DNA of 64,000 bases from DATBFU01 sp035498405 (lineage in GTDB: Bacteria > Acidobacteriota > Thermoanaerobaculia > UBA5066 > Gp7-AA6): the NCBI GenBank assembly GCA_035498405.1, contig DATKAE010000089.1, positions 18,527 through 82,526 on the forward strand. Reading direction: 5' to 3'. Shown one piece after another: positions 17,423-25,570 of this stretch. The position numbers and the translations under genes were made by a program. Positions within the stretch are counted from its first letter, which is position 1. The number at the start of each line of letters is the position of its first letter. The notes under the pieces are model-generated. The model made no database searches. It was given only the letters and a program-made list of their open reading frames with translations, and had not been told where the DNA came from.

Positions 17423-17445
17423 GGGGCGGCGGAAGCCGCCGCCCC
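17423..17445. terminator. Strong hairpin between nosZ and the nosB-like gene
   Basis: A perfect 10-bp GC-only stem (17423-17432 with 17436-17445) and a 3-nt loop lie in the 59-bp gap downstream of the nosZ stop. There is no T-tract. It is more likely to stabilise the 3' end of the nosZ message, or to reduce read-through, than to stop transcription fully. That would let NosZ be made in excess over its maturation proteins. Confidence 0.6.
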
Positions 17446-17460
17446 TCCCGGCCGTCGGGA

Positions 17461-19341
17461 TTATCCCTTCTTCGGCTTGACGATGAGGTAGCCCTGCATC
17501 TCCTGGTGGAGGGCCGAGCAGAAGTTGGTGCAGTAGTAGGGGAAGACGCCCGCCTTGTCGGCCTTGAACGTGACGGTCTTGGTCTCACCCGGATCACAGA
17601 CCACGTTGATGTTGTAGTCGAGCAGGCCGAATCCGTGGAGCTCGTCGGTGGTCTGCTCGATGTTGGTCATCGCCACCTTGACGGTGTCTCCCTGCTCGAC
17701 CTCGATGGCGGTCGGCGTGATGGTGGAGCGAACGAGCACCACCTTCGCCAGCACGTTGTTGCCCTGACGGGTCACGCCGGCGTCCTTGACGTCCCAGATC
17801 GCGAGCGGATTCTTGTTCTCCTCCTTCGGGTAGACCTCGATCGGGTGGAGCGTCTTGGCGCTGATCATCTGGGCATAGTGCGGCTCCGGCTCGGTGAAGG
17901 CGTCGTAGAGGAGCTTCATCTTCTCTTCCGAGATGTCGACCAGCTGCGAGGATTCCGGCTGTGACGGGCCGACCGACAGGTGCCGTCCGTGAGACAGCTT
18001 GTTGAGCCCGACGAGGTACTTGCCCTTCGGGGAGCAGGTGTCGCCTTCGGCCGCACAGAGGTGGCCGATCGAATAGGACATCGGAATCTTGTCGACGACT
18101 TCCCAGGTGCCGAGCTTCCACTTGGCGATGGCGCTGTCGACGAAGAGCGACGTGTAGGCGAATCCGTCCGGTCCGAATTGCGTGTGGAGGGGCCCGAGCC
18201 CGACCGGCACCTCGGCGTCCTTGATCGATTCATACTTCAAGACCGGGATGCCGTCCTCGTCCCCGGTGAAGTCCTTGTTTCGGATCGCGGTCTGGATCTT
18301 CTCGAAGTTGAACACCGTTGTGACGCCCTGGAGTTTGCCCGAGCCGACGACGTACTTGCCGTCGGGCGAGACGTCGACGCCGTGGGGCGATTTGCCGCAG
18401 GGCATCAGATAGATCAGGCCCGGGACCTTCTTCGGGTCGATGACCTTGACGCCGCCGACCATGTCGCCCTTGCCCTCGGCGACAGCCTTCTCGACGGCCT
18501 TCCAGTCGACCGCGGCGATGTAGTCGCGATCTCTCTGGGATGCGGTGACCTCGAGCTTCCCGGTGGCCCGCTCGGAGTTGTAGCAGGTCCAGAACATCCA
18601 GCCGTCGGAGACCTTCTTGCCCGCGTCGCCGAGGTCCCAGTCGAAGGGCGGGGTCATGATCTCCCAGCCGAGCGCCATTTGGCCCGTCTTCGGGTCGATC
18701 TTCACGGCCACCAGGACGCCCTTGTAGTCCGTCGCGTACTTGTCGATCGGGGCCACGCTGCCCTTGGGGATGGGGATCGAGAAGCGGGACGCCATCATGG
18801 AGTATTCGGTGTTCGGCGTGACGAAGGCCGAGCCGTGGTTGCCCGAGACGTTGGGGATCGGCCCCAGGATCTGCTTGGTCTTGAAGTCGCGCAGGTCGAT
18901 GCGCGCCACCCGGCCGTTCATGTCGTTGACGAAGAGCCAACGGCCGTCGTAGTCGCCGTTGGTCTCCGACAGCGACGGGTGGTGGACGTCGCCCCACGTC
19001 AGGTTGCCGAGCATGGCCTTCGACTCGTCATCGAAGCCGTAGCCGGTGGCCGAGTAGGGCGCGTACACCGGGATCGTCGAGAGGTGGCGCATCGAGGGGA
19101 TGCCAAACACGTAGACGTTGCCCGAGTGACCGCCCGACGAGAACATGTAGAACTCGTCGAGATCCCCCGGCGCGACGTAGGTCTTCTGCGCCGCGACGGC
19201 CATGTCCGACGCGCCGGCCGGGCCGCCCTTCCGGGCTCCCGCCTTGGGCGCGCTCGGCGCGCACCGGCCCGCGAGCGCTACGAGGACGGCGAAGGCGGCC
19301 ACGGCGCTCCAGGTGATCCAAGTCTTTTTCCGCTTACTCAT
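17461..19341 (-). CDS. nosZ: Nitrous oxide reductase, clade II (Sec-type)
   Basis: 626 residues. It reduces N2O to N2 in the periplasm as a homodimer with CuZ and CuA centres. The signal region (MSKRKKTWITWSAVAAFAVLVALAG) has no twin-arginine motif, so export is by Sec, the mark of clade II. The N-terminal beta-propeller shows the CuZ His-rich segments GGHSGNVYVFGIP, HHPSLSETNGDYDGRW, GNHGSAF, SPHGVDVSPDGKYVV and LHTQFGPDGFAYTSLF. The C-terminal cupredoxin has the CuA ligands H569, C604, C608, H612 and M615 (CTNFCSALHQEM). A good AAGGAGAG ribosome site precedes the start. The gene lies between a dedicated bc-type complex and the maturation genes, so the whole N2O pathway is encoded here. Confidence 0.97.
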   Translation of the reverse strand: MSKRKKTWITWSAVAAFAVLVALAGRCAPSAPKAGARKGGPAGASDMAVAAQKTYVAPGDLDEFYMFSSGGHSGNVYVFGIPSMRHLSTIPVYAPYSATGYGFDDESKAMLGNLTWGDVHHPSLSETNGDYDGRWLFVNDMNGRVARIDLRDFKTKQILGPIPNVSGNHGSAFVTPNTEYSMMASRFSIPIPKGSVAPIDKYATDYKGVLVAVKIDPKTGQMALGWEIMTPPFDWDLGDAGKKVSDGWMFWTCYNSERATGKLEVTASQRDRDYIAAVDWKAVEKAVAEGKGDMVGGVKVIDPKKVPGLIYLMPCGKSPHGVDVSPDGKYVVGSGKLQGVTTVFNFEKIQTAIRNKDFTGDEDGIPVLKYESIKDAEVPVGLGPLHTQFGPDGFAYTSLFVDSAIAKWKLGTWEVVDKIPMSYSIGHLCAAEGDTCSPKGKYLVGLNKLSHGRHLSVGPSQPESSQLVDISEEKMKLLYDAFTEPEPHYAQMISAKTLHPIEVYPKEENKNPLAIWDVKDAGVTRQGNNVLAKVVLVRSTITPTAIEVEQGDTVKVAMTNIEQTTDELHGFGLLDYNINVVCDPGETKTVTFKADKAGVFPYYCTNFCSALHQEMQGYLIVKPKKG

Positions 19342-19386
19342 GTTTCTCTCCTTCTTTCAATCTCGAACTTCGAAATTCGAAAGTGC

Positions 19387-20625
19387 TCAATGTCCTCCGA
19401 CCTCTCCGGCGGCGGGTTTTTGCCCGGCCGCCTTCTGTTTCTGATACTCGCCGAACGCCTCGCGGAGCTTTTCGACGGCGGTCTGTTTCTCCTGGGGCGA
19501 CAGGACGATCTGGCGAGACAGCACCACGGCCATCGTCCCGGTCGGCTCGCGCAGGAAGTCGTCGACGGTCCTCCCGAATCGGGCCTGGACGTCTTCGACG
19601 GCCGTCGAGAGATCCGGCCCGATCTGGGCGGGGCTCTTGACGCCGAGCGCCTGGATCGAGTGGCAGACGAAGCAGCCGGTCTTCACGAACCAGGCGCCGG
19701 GCCCGCTCTTCATGCGCTGCTCCTCGGCGATCTCCTCCGGGGTTTGCGGGTCGGTCCGGGCGAGCCCGGGGCGGTAGTCGGCCGGGATCGGCGCGCGCCG
19801 CCAGGACAGCGCGAGCATCGCGATCGCCTGCGCCTCGCGCGTCGTCAGATGGAAGTTCGGCATGACCGTGTCGGGGACGAGAGCCCGCGGGTCCTTCAGG
19901 TGGGCGACGTGCCAGGCGAAGGCGGTCTTCTGGCCCGAGAGCCGGCCGTACTCGTATTGTTCGGGCGCCTTGTCGCCGACCCAGGTCAGGTCGGGACCGA
20001 TCGTGCCGCCACGCCCGTTGATGACATGGCAGGCCCGGCAGCCCTTTTCGCGGACGAGCCGCTTGGCGAGGTTGATCTCGTCGGCGCCGGGTGTCGCCCG
20101 GTCGTAGCGGTGGCAGACGTTGCAGTTCATCTGCATGAGGGCGGTCTTGCTCGCGGCGAGCGTGTAGGCCTCTCCGAGCTCGGAGCCCAGGAGCGGCTCC
20201 TCCCAGTGCTCGACAGGCCCGTGCGCCGATGCGGCATCGATCGCCCAGCCCTGTCCCCCGTGGCAGGCCGTGCAGCCGTACTTCTCGACCGGGTGCCCCT
20301 TCAAGGGCTCGGCCGGGTGCGTCTTGAAGGGGTTCTCCGCCTTCTCGAATCCTTTCCACTGGACCGCCTGATGGCACGTGATGCACCGGTCGGCGCGGCG
20401 CATCTCCGAGACCCAGATCTGTTGGACGCCCCTCGGGATTTCCTTGGCCTTTTCCGCGCCGAGCTTCTCGGCCACCATCGCGCGGAAGGCGTACTGGTAG
20501 TAGCGCCAATCGTGCTTGCGGTCGCTCCAGGCAAAGAGCACCGTCGAGACGACGAGGAGGACGCCGATGATGGCGAGGACCGGACGGTCCTTCTTCGGGT
20601 AGGGGGAGTCCGTTCTCTGTTCCAC
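19387..20625 (-). CDS. Membrane-anchored pentaheme c-type cytochrome
   Basis: 412 residues with an N-terminal membrane helix (about 15-33) and five CxxCH haem motifs at 81-85, 118-122, 168-172, 196-200 and 318-322. The fourth and fifth sit in separate mono-haem class I-like domains (CRACHVINGRGGTIGPDLTWVG, then CFVCHSIQALGVKSPAQIGPDLS). It follows cytochrome b by one base and precedes nosZ by 45 bp. The simplest role is the cytochrome c subunit of the quinol-oxidising complex that passes electrons to NosZ, in place of a cytochrome c1. Axial Met ligands such as VMPNF and TMAVV can be seen. Confidence 0.9.
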   Translation of the reverse strand: MEQRTDSPYPKKDRPVLAIIGVLLVVSTVLFAWSDRKHDWRYYQYAFRAMVAEKLGAEKAKEIPRGVQQIWVSEMRRADRCITCHQAVQWKGFEKAENPFKTHPAEPLKGHPVEKYGCTACHGGQGWAIDAASAHGPVEHWEEPLLGSELGEAYTLAASKTALMQMNCNVCHRYDRATPGADEINLAKRLVREKGCRACHVINGRGGTIGPDLTWVGDKAPEQYEYGRLSGQKTAFAWHVAHLKDPRALVPDTVMPNFHLTTREAQAIAMLALSWRRAPIPADYRPGLARTDPQTPEEIAEEQRMKSGPGAWFVKTGCFVCHSIQALGVKSPAQIGPDLSTAVEDVQARFGRTVDDFLREPTGTMAVVLSRQIVLSPQEKQTAVEKLREAFGEYQKQKAAGQKPAAGEVGGH

Positions 20626-20626
20626 G

Positions 20627-21970
20627 TCAGATCCTCGACGGCAATTCCGGCCACGGCTGCCATGGCCAGTAGAAGTGCCAGTAGGGGCCGCGGAGGAACG
20701 TCCCGATCACCGTCAGGGCGATCACGCCGGCGACCAGCAACAGGAAGATCAGGTTCTGCCGGCGCCGGCTCGACGCGAACCAGGCTCCGGCGGCGCCGCC
20801 CGGGCTCTTGTCCAGCCAGGGCCAGACCGTCAGCAGCGCCAGGAGCGCCCCGGGCAGGAGCACGCCGCCCAGAAACGCGCCGTTGATGGTGAAGGAGCCG
20901 ATGTGGACCGTCGTGTCGGTGACGATCTCCTGAAGCCACAGGAAGTACCAGGGCGCCTTGGCGGGGTTGGGAGTGATCAGCGCGTTGGCGGGCTCCTCGA
21001 GCGGCGAGCGCACGAAGACCGAAAGGATCCCGACGACCGCGATCGTTCCCAGGATCACGATGGCAATGCGGCGGGTCAGATCCGGCACGGAGTTGACGGT
21101 CGTCCCGGAAGCTTCGAGTGTCGAGGCGTGAATCTGCGGCGAGGTCCCGCGCGCCACGCCGAGCAGCGTGTAGGTCTTCGATTTCGAGGCCGGCAGCTCG
21201 GTCTTCTCGGCGCTCCGCCGGGCGGCGTCCGCGCAGGCGAGGCCGCCGTCCTTGCGAACGCGCCACATGTGGTACGCGTAGAGGACGCCGATGATCATCG
21301 GTAGGAACAGGACGTGCAGGACGTAGAAGCGGATCAGCGTCGCCTGTTCGATCGTGCGGCCGCCGATCAGGAGCTCTCGGACCGTCGGCCCGACGTAGGG
21401 AACCGAGGAGGCGATGTTGGTGCCGACCGTCACGGCCCAGTACGCGAGCTGGTCCCAGGGGAGGAGGTAGCCGGTGAAGGAGAGGAACAGCGTCAGGAGC
21501 AGCATCCCGACCCCGAGGACCCAGTTCCACTCGCGCTTCTGATTGCGGCCCATTCCGTTCTTGTAGGCGCCGGTGACGAAGACGCGCACCAGGTGCAGGA
21601 AGACCGCGGCGACCATCAGGTGCGCCGAGATCCGGTGAACGGCGCGGATCCAGGAGCCGAAGGTGATGACGTACTCGATGTCCTTGACCGAGGCGTACGC
21701 GCGCTCGACCGACGGGATGTAGAGGAAGAGCAACGGCAGCCCCGAGAGGACGAGAAGGAAGAGCAGGGCCGCCGAGACCGTGCCGAGCCAGAACGAGTAG
21801 TTCCAGGCGAGCGAGGGCTTGTAGGTCTTGGCCGGAAACCAGTGGAGCAGGAAGTTGGAGACGACGGCGTCGCCGGCCTCCCGATCAGAGGCGGGACGGA
21901 AGCTCCACCAATGCCTCGGGTGAACGCCGGGGGCGGCGGGGGGATGCGGTTTCGCGGCGGCCGAGCTCAT
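20627..21970 (-). CDS. Cytochrome b of a bc-type quinol oxidoreductase
   Basis: 447 residues with about eight to nine membrane helices. The two haem-b His pairs are visible: HRISAHLMVAAVFLHLVR in the second main helix and RFYVLHVLFLPMIIGVLYAYH in the fourth. The quinol-site region follows in the C-terminal half (SPLEEPANALITPNPAKAPWYFLWLQEI), which carries the PxxxKAPWYFLWLQE form of the PEWY site typical of bacterial b/c complexes with a fused subunit IV. The Rieske gene lies 10 bp upstream and the pentaheme cytochrome is next downstream. The complex would take electrons from the quinone pool to the periplasmic cytochrome and NosZ. Confidence 0.93.
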   Translation of the reverse strand: MSSAAAKPHPPAAPGVHPRHWWSFRPASDREAGDAVVSNFLLHWFPAKTYKPSLAWNYSFWLGTVSAALLFLLVLSGLPLLFLYIPSVERAYASVKDIEYVITFGSWIRAVHRISAHLMVAAVFLHLVRVFVTGAYKNGMGRNQKREWNWVLGVGMLLLTLFLSFTGYLLPWDQLAYWAVTVGTNIASSVPYVGPTVRELLIGGRTIEQATLIRFYVLHVLFLPMIIGVLYAYHMWRVRKDGGLACADAARRSAEKTELPASKSKTYTLLGVARGTSPQIHASTLEASGTTVNSVPDLTRRIAIVILGTIAVVGILSVFVRSPLEEPANALITPNPAKAPWYFLWLQEIVTDTTVHIGSFTINGAFLGGVLLPGALLALLTVWPWLDKSPGGAAGAWFASSRRRQNLIFLLLVAGVIALTVIGTFLRGPYWHFYWPWQPWPELPSRI

Positions 21971-21980
21971 GGTTCCTCCT

Positions 21981-22481
21981 TCAGGCGACCGTCAGGCGGA
22001 AGTCGCGATCGACGGGCCGCGCCAGGTCGACGACCAGCTGCCCGTCCTCCGCCGCGACCGACAGGTGGTACCAGGCGAGGGGCTTCGGGGCCGGGCCCGA
22101 GACGTTGGTGCCGTCCCCGTTGTAGCGGGAGCCATGACACGGGCAGAGGAAGCGGTGGGTCAGCCGCAGGCTCTTGCCGTCCACCGTCCGCGTTTCGACC
22201 TGCGACAACGCCTCCGCGCGCACGGTGCAGCCCAGATGCGTGCAGACGGCCGAGATGGCATGGAAGGTCTTGCCTTCCCGGAAGACGTACAGGCGCTGAT
22301 CCGGGAGAAACTGCAGGCCGTCGGGGAAATCGTTCGGCATGCCGAGCTTGACGGTCGTGGGGGAGTCGTAGGAGACGTTGGGCACGAGCGATCGCATGGA
22401 AGCGACCGTCTGGGCGCCGAGCGCCGCGATCCCGCTTCCGATCCCGAGCTTCACGAGGAACTCCCGCCGGTCTTTGGACAT
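21981..22481 (-). CDS. Rieske [2Fe-2S] protein of the bc-type complex
   Basis: 166 residues from ATG 22481. The N-terminus KDRREFLVKLGIGSGIAAL carries a twin-arginine motif and the single membrane anchor expected of a Rieske subunit, inserted by Tat. The cluster motifs CTHLGC (80-85) and CPCHGS (113-118) give the 2-Cys/2-His ligation, with the Ser that raises the redox potential. A beta-rich end ASGPAPKPLAWYHL-like segment closes the fold. It sits between the Fe-S/FAD gene and cytochrome b. Confidence 0.95.
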   Translation of the reverse strand: MSKDRREFLVKLGIGSGIAALGAQTVASMRSLVPNVSYDSPTTVKLGMPNDFPDGLQFLPDQRLYVFREGKTFHAISAVCTHLGCTVRAEALSQVETRTVDGKSLRLTHRFLCPCHGSRYNGDGTNVSGPAPKPLAWYHLSVAAEDGQLVVDLARPVDRDFRLTVA

Positions 22482-22495
22482 GACTTTGGACTCCT

Positions 22496-24436
22496 TCAAT
22501 CGGCCGCGACGGCGAAGCGCTCGGTGATCGAGAACCGCTCCATGGTCATTGCGTCGGTCGGGCAGCGAATGGCGCAGAGCCCGCAGCGGATGCACCGGTC
22601 GTCGTCCTTGACCATCGCGGAGAGGGGAAGGCCGTTGCCTTCGGCTCGCCCGGCGAGCGCCGCCCGCTCTTCCTCCGCCAGGTCGAGGTCCTCGAACGGC
22701 ACGATCGCCAGGCAATACTCCGGGCAGATGTCGACGCACCGGCTGCAGAGCACGCACTTTTCCGGGTCGTAGATCGTCTGGACGTGGCACAGGAGGCAGC
22801 GCGCGGCTTGCCGCCGGGCCTCCGCGTCCGCGTAACCGGTCTCGACCTCCGCGATGCCCGTCCGGCGTCCGACGTCCAAGGTGGGCGGCGCCTCCCGGTC
22901 GAAGATCTCGAAACCCGCGAGCACCCGGTAGTCTGCGGTCGGGAGCTTCTCGATCGAGATCGCGGCCTGTACCCGCACGGCTTCGCGCGAGAGAAACTCG
23001 TGGATGGAGCGGGCCGCCCGCTTGCCGTTGGCGACGGCCTCGATCAGGTTGCGAGGACCGAACGCCACGTCGCCGCCGGCAAAGAGGCCGGGAGCGGACG
23101 TGGCGAGCGTCGAGGGGTCGACCCGGATGGTTCCACCCGGCGTCAGGGCAACGCCGTCGGCGGGCTTCAGAAACGAGAGGTCCGCCTGCTGCCCGATGGC
23201 GAGAATGCAGGCGTCGGCCGGGATGGTGACCAGATCGCTCTCGTCGTAGCGCGGCGCGAAGCGGCCGTTCTCGTCGAAGACCGAGACCACGCTCTTCAGT
23301 TCGACGGCCTCCAGACGGCCGGAGCCAAGGAAGCGGTTCGGGCCGCGGCGCGGGACAAACGTGATGCCCTCCCTCTTGGCCTCCTCGAACTCCTCGTGTC
23401 CCTGTGTCGTCCGAAGGACGGGCATTTCTTCGAAGTTCTCGAGCGAGACGATCGTGACCTCCGCCGCGCCCCCCCGAAGCGCGGCCCGCGCGGAGTCGAG
23501 GGCTTCGTTCAAGCGGGCGTCTTCCGTGAGGACTTCCTGGAGGGCCTTCGCCTCGTCCTCGCGACCGAGGCGCACGGCGGTGCGCGCCGCGTCGAAGGCG
23601 ACGAATCCGCCGCCGATGACGACCACGCGGCGGCCGAGGTCCATGCGAAAGCCCCGATTGATGTTCAGGAGGTAATCGACGGCCTTGACGACGCCGTCCT
23701 TCTCGACGCCGGGCACGACGAGATCCCGGCCGCGCGAGACACCGACCGAAATGTAGACCGATTCGAAGCCCTGCCGGCGCAGCTCCTCCAGCCCGAAGTC
23801 CGCCGTCAGGGGGGTCCGAACCTTCAATGCGACCCCCAGGGAGAGAATCTTGTCGATCTCGGCGCGGATGAGCGTGCGGGGCAGCCGGTACTCGGGTATT
23901 CCGAACCGCATCATGCCGCCCGGCTCCTCCGAGGCCTCGAACACGGTGACCTCGTAGCCCAAGAGCGCCAGGTCGTGCGCGGAGGAGAGCCCGGAGGGGC
24001 CCGCGCCGATGACGGCGACCTTCCGGCGCCTCCCGGCGCGGCGTGCGGCGGACGCGCTCGAGAGGGGGTGGACCGGGAGGTGGCCGGCGTAGCGGTTGCC
24101 CTCCTCGAGGAGTTTTTCCCGGAGAACGTCCTGTGTGGACGGGTGGACGGACTCCACACCGTACTTCTCCGTGACGAACCGCTTCAGGGCTCGGATGGAG
24201 ATCGGCGCGTCGATTGCGCCCCGCCGGCAGGCGTCCTCGCAGGGCGCCGCGCAGACGCGCCCGCACACCGAAGCGAAGGGGTTCGGCGCTCGGGCCACCA
24301 GGAATGCGTCCTCGTCGCGGCCTTCGGCGATCAGCTGGACGTAGCGCCCGGCGTCGGTCGACACGGGGCAGCCCGCCTGGCACTTGACCTGTGCCTTCCA
24401 GTGAGCGAGGTCGGGCAGGCGCGTCGCGATTGGCAT
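22496..24436 (-). CDS. GltD-like FAD/NAD(P) oxidoreductase with Fe-S domains
   Basis: 646 residues. The N-terminal domain has the Cys set of glutamate-synthase small subunits (C19, C23, then C58, C62, C66, C70). The FAD site GAGPSG is at 144-149, a second dinucleotide site VVVIGGGFVAFDAAR is near 270, and AILAIGQQ-type and GLFAGGDVAFGP motifs follow. The C-terminus has two ferredoxin-like clusters: CVLCSRCVDICP and CIRCGLCAIRCP. It lies first in the bc-nosZ run. It could move electrons between NAD(P)H or ferredoxin and quinone, or to the Rieske/b complex; this is inferred from position. No glutamate synthase large subunit is near. Confidence 0.88.
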   Translation of the reverse strand: MPIATRLPDLAHWKAQVKCQAGCPVSTDAGRYVQLIAEGRDEDAFLVARAPNPFASVCGRVCAAPCEDACRRGAIDAPISIRALKRFVTEKYGVESVHPSTQDVLREKLLEEGNRYAGHLPVHPLSSASAARRAGRRRKVAVIGAGPSGLSSAHDLALLGYEVTVFEASEEPGGMMRFGIPEYRLPRTLIRAEIDKILSLGVALKVRTPLTADFGLEELRRQGFESVYISVGVSRGRDLVVPGVEKDGVVKAVDYLLNINRGFRMDLGRRVVVIGGGFVAFDAARTAVRLGREDEAKALQEVLTEDARLNEALDSARAALRGGAAEVTIVSLENFEEMPVLRTTQGHEEFEEAKREGITFVPRRGPNRFLGSGRLEAVELKSVVSVFDENGRFAPRYDESDLVTIPADACILAIGQQADLSFLKPADGVALTPGGTIRVDPSTLATSAPGLFAGGDVAFGPRNLIEAVANGKRAARSIHEFLSREAVRVQAAISIEKLPTADYRVLAGFEIFDREAPPTLDVGRRTGIAEVETGYADAEARRQAARCLLCHVQTIYDPEKCVLCSRCVDICPEYCLAIVPFEDLDLAEEERAALAGRAEGNGLPLSAMVKDDDRCIRCGLCAIRCPTDAMTMERFSITERFAVAAD

Positions 24437-24438
24437 CG

Positions 24439-24669
24439 TCAGTCCAGCCGGACGAGCTCGTTGGCAGAGGAGGCGAGGGCGGCTCGCCGGATCTCCTCGG
24501 CCCGAAACCGGTAATGCCCCCCGGGCGTGCGGGCGGCCTTGAGAAGGCCCGTGCGGGCCCAGCGCGTGACCGTCGACACGGAGACGCCGAAGAGCCGGGC
24601 CACTTCGCCGCGTGAGAGAAACTGAGGCTCGCCCGAATTTGCCGGGGGTGCGTCGGGTTTTTTGCGCAC
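24439..24669 (-). CDS. Small BldC/MerR-like helix-turn-helix regulator
   Basis: 76 residues with a single winged-helix DNA-binding domain (about 18-63): FLSRGEVARLFGVSVSTVTRWARTGLLKAARTPGGHYRF, the excisionase/BldC subfamily pattern without an effector domain. The stop lies 2 bp before the ATG of the Fe-S oxidoreductase, so it heads the bc-nos operon. It probably controls this operon directly. The start is preceded by a short 5' region that contains the palindrome at 24714-24725. Confidence 0.85.
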   Translation of the reverse strand: MRKKPDAPPANSGEPQFLSRGEVARLFGVSVSTVTRWARTGLLKAARTPGGHYRFRAEEIRRAALASSANELVRLD

Positions 24670-24713
24670 GCTCGTTGCTCCTCGCTCTTGGACGATCTCC
24701 CCGGCCCGGGACC

Positions 24714-24725
24714 GGTCATATGACC
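24714..24725. promoter_or_regulatory. 12-bp perfect palindrome upstream of the nos operon
   Basis: GGTCATATGACC is a perfect palindrome 45 bp upstream of the BldC-like start codon, in the only intergenic space (24670-24875) that can hold the operon promoter. It is a good operator candidate for the BldC-like protein encoded next to it or for another dimeric regulator. Confidence 0.5.
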
Positions 24726-24733
24726 TGGATCAT
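24720..24733. promoter_or_regulatory. Fnr-like half-site pair (ATGAC-N4-ATCAT)
   Basis: ATGACCTGGATCAT keeps the TGA-N6-TCA core of Fnr/Nnr boxes (consensus TTGAT-N4-ATCAA) and overlaps the palindrome at 24714-24725. It lies about 50-64 bp before the first gene of the nos operon, the right distance for activation. The Crp/Fnr regulator encoded just upstream keeps the recognition Glu and Arg for a TGA half-site. Confidence 0.45.
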
Positions 24734-24875
24734 GCGGGCGAGCGTTTTGACCCGTTTTCGCCAATTGGCCGGATTGGGCCAGCGGCGGTCCGCGAGCCTC
24801 TGCCCGGGCCGAAAGAGCGAGCAAGCCGGCGTCGGGATCCGGCACCCCGAGGGCGGGGGGAGGGCTCCCCGCGGG

Positions 24876-25562
24876 CTACTCGGAGGGGGCGATCTCTCTG
24901 AGCGCCGCGATTTGCCGGACGAGGAACCCGTCCTTGTCGGTCGCGACGAGGCCGTCCTTCTGCCAGCGGCTCATGACCCGGATTGCCGTCTCGATGGTCG
25001 TGCCCACCAGGTCGGCGATCTCCTGGCGCGACAGGGGGAGCGGAACGAAGACGCCTTCCGGCTGTTTCTTGCCGATGCGGTCGGCGAGCGTCGTGAAGAG
25101 GCGCGCGGTCCGGTATTCGACCGATCCCGTCATGTCGGCCAGGCGTCGGTTCAGGGCCATCATGCGCAGGGTCAGGCCGGCGAGGAGCCGCCGGGTGATC
25201 TCGGGCCGCTTCTCGATCAAGTGAAAGAACTCGCGCTCCGGGATCGAGACCGTGCCGGACGGCTCGAGCGCGATCGCGGTCGCCGGGAACGGGCGGCGCT
25301 CGAACACGGCGACGGCACCCACGGGCTCACCCGGGCCGAGAATCTCGAGGATGAGATCCCGCTCCGGGGCGGCCTTGACGATCTTGACGCGGCCCACGAA
25401 CAGGAAGTGGATGAGCAGGGCCGGCTGCCCCTCTTCGAAGAGAGTTGCTCCCTTCTCGAAGGCGTGCAGCTCGCAGAGGGGCGAGAGCTCCGCGCGGTCC
25501 TCGGCCGTCAGGGGAGCGAGGATCGGGATCGCGTTGAAGGGAATGGGTGGGCGCGCCGGCAC
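24876..25562 (-). CDS. Crp/Fnr-family regulator (Dnr/Nnr-like)
   Basis: 228 residues from GTG 25562, 8 bp after the nnrS-like stop. An N-terminal cyclic-nucleotide-binding-type beta barrel (LFEEGQPALLIHFLFVGRVKI, LGPGEPVGAVAVFERRPFP) is followed by a dimerisation helix and a C-terminal winged HTH (LPLSRQEIADLVGTTIETAIRVMSRWQ). Recognition residues E191 and R195 match the Glu and Arg of Crp/Fnr that read TGA half-sites. It has only one N-terminal Cys (C30), so it cannot hold the Fnr [4Fe-4S] cluster. It is closer to Dnr/Nnr types that sense NO through haem. Position says it regulates the N2O genes. Confidence 0.88.
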   Translation of the reverse strand: MPARPPIPFNAIPILAPLTAEDRAELSPLCELHAFEKGATLFEEGQPALLIHFLFVGRVKIVKAAPERDLILEILGPGEPVGAVAVFERRPFPATAIALEPSGTVSIPEREFFHLIEKRPEITRRLLAGLTLRMMALNRRLADMTGSVEYRTARLFTTLADRIGKKQPEGVFVPLPLSRQEIADLVGTTIETAIRVMSRWQKDGLVATDKDGFLVRQIAALREIAPSE

Positions 25563-25570
25563 CCCACCGA

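Noticed and set aside
17980..20886. Very long open frame (about 968 codons) on the plus strand opposite nosZ and the pentaheme cytochrome
   Set aside because: It is antisense to two genes with complete motif sets, and its composition is that of a high-GC shadow frame.
24876..25562. Calling the regulator Fnr with an oxygen-sensing [4Fe-4S] cluster
   Set aside because: Only one Cys in the N-terminal part; the cluster needs four.
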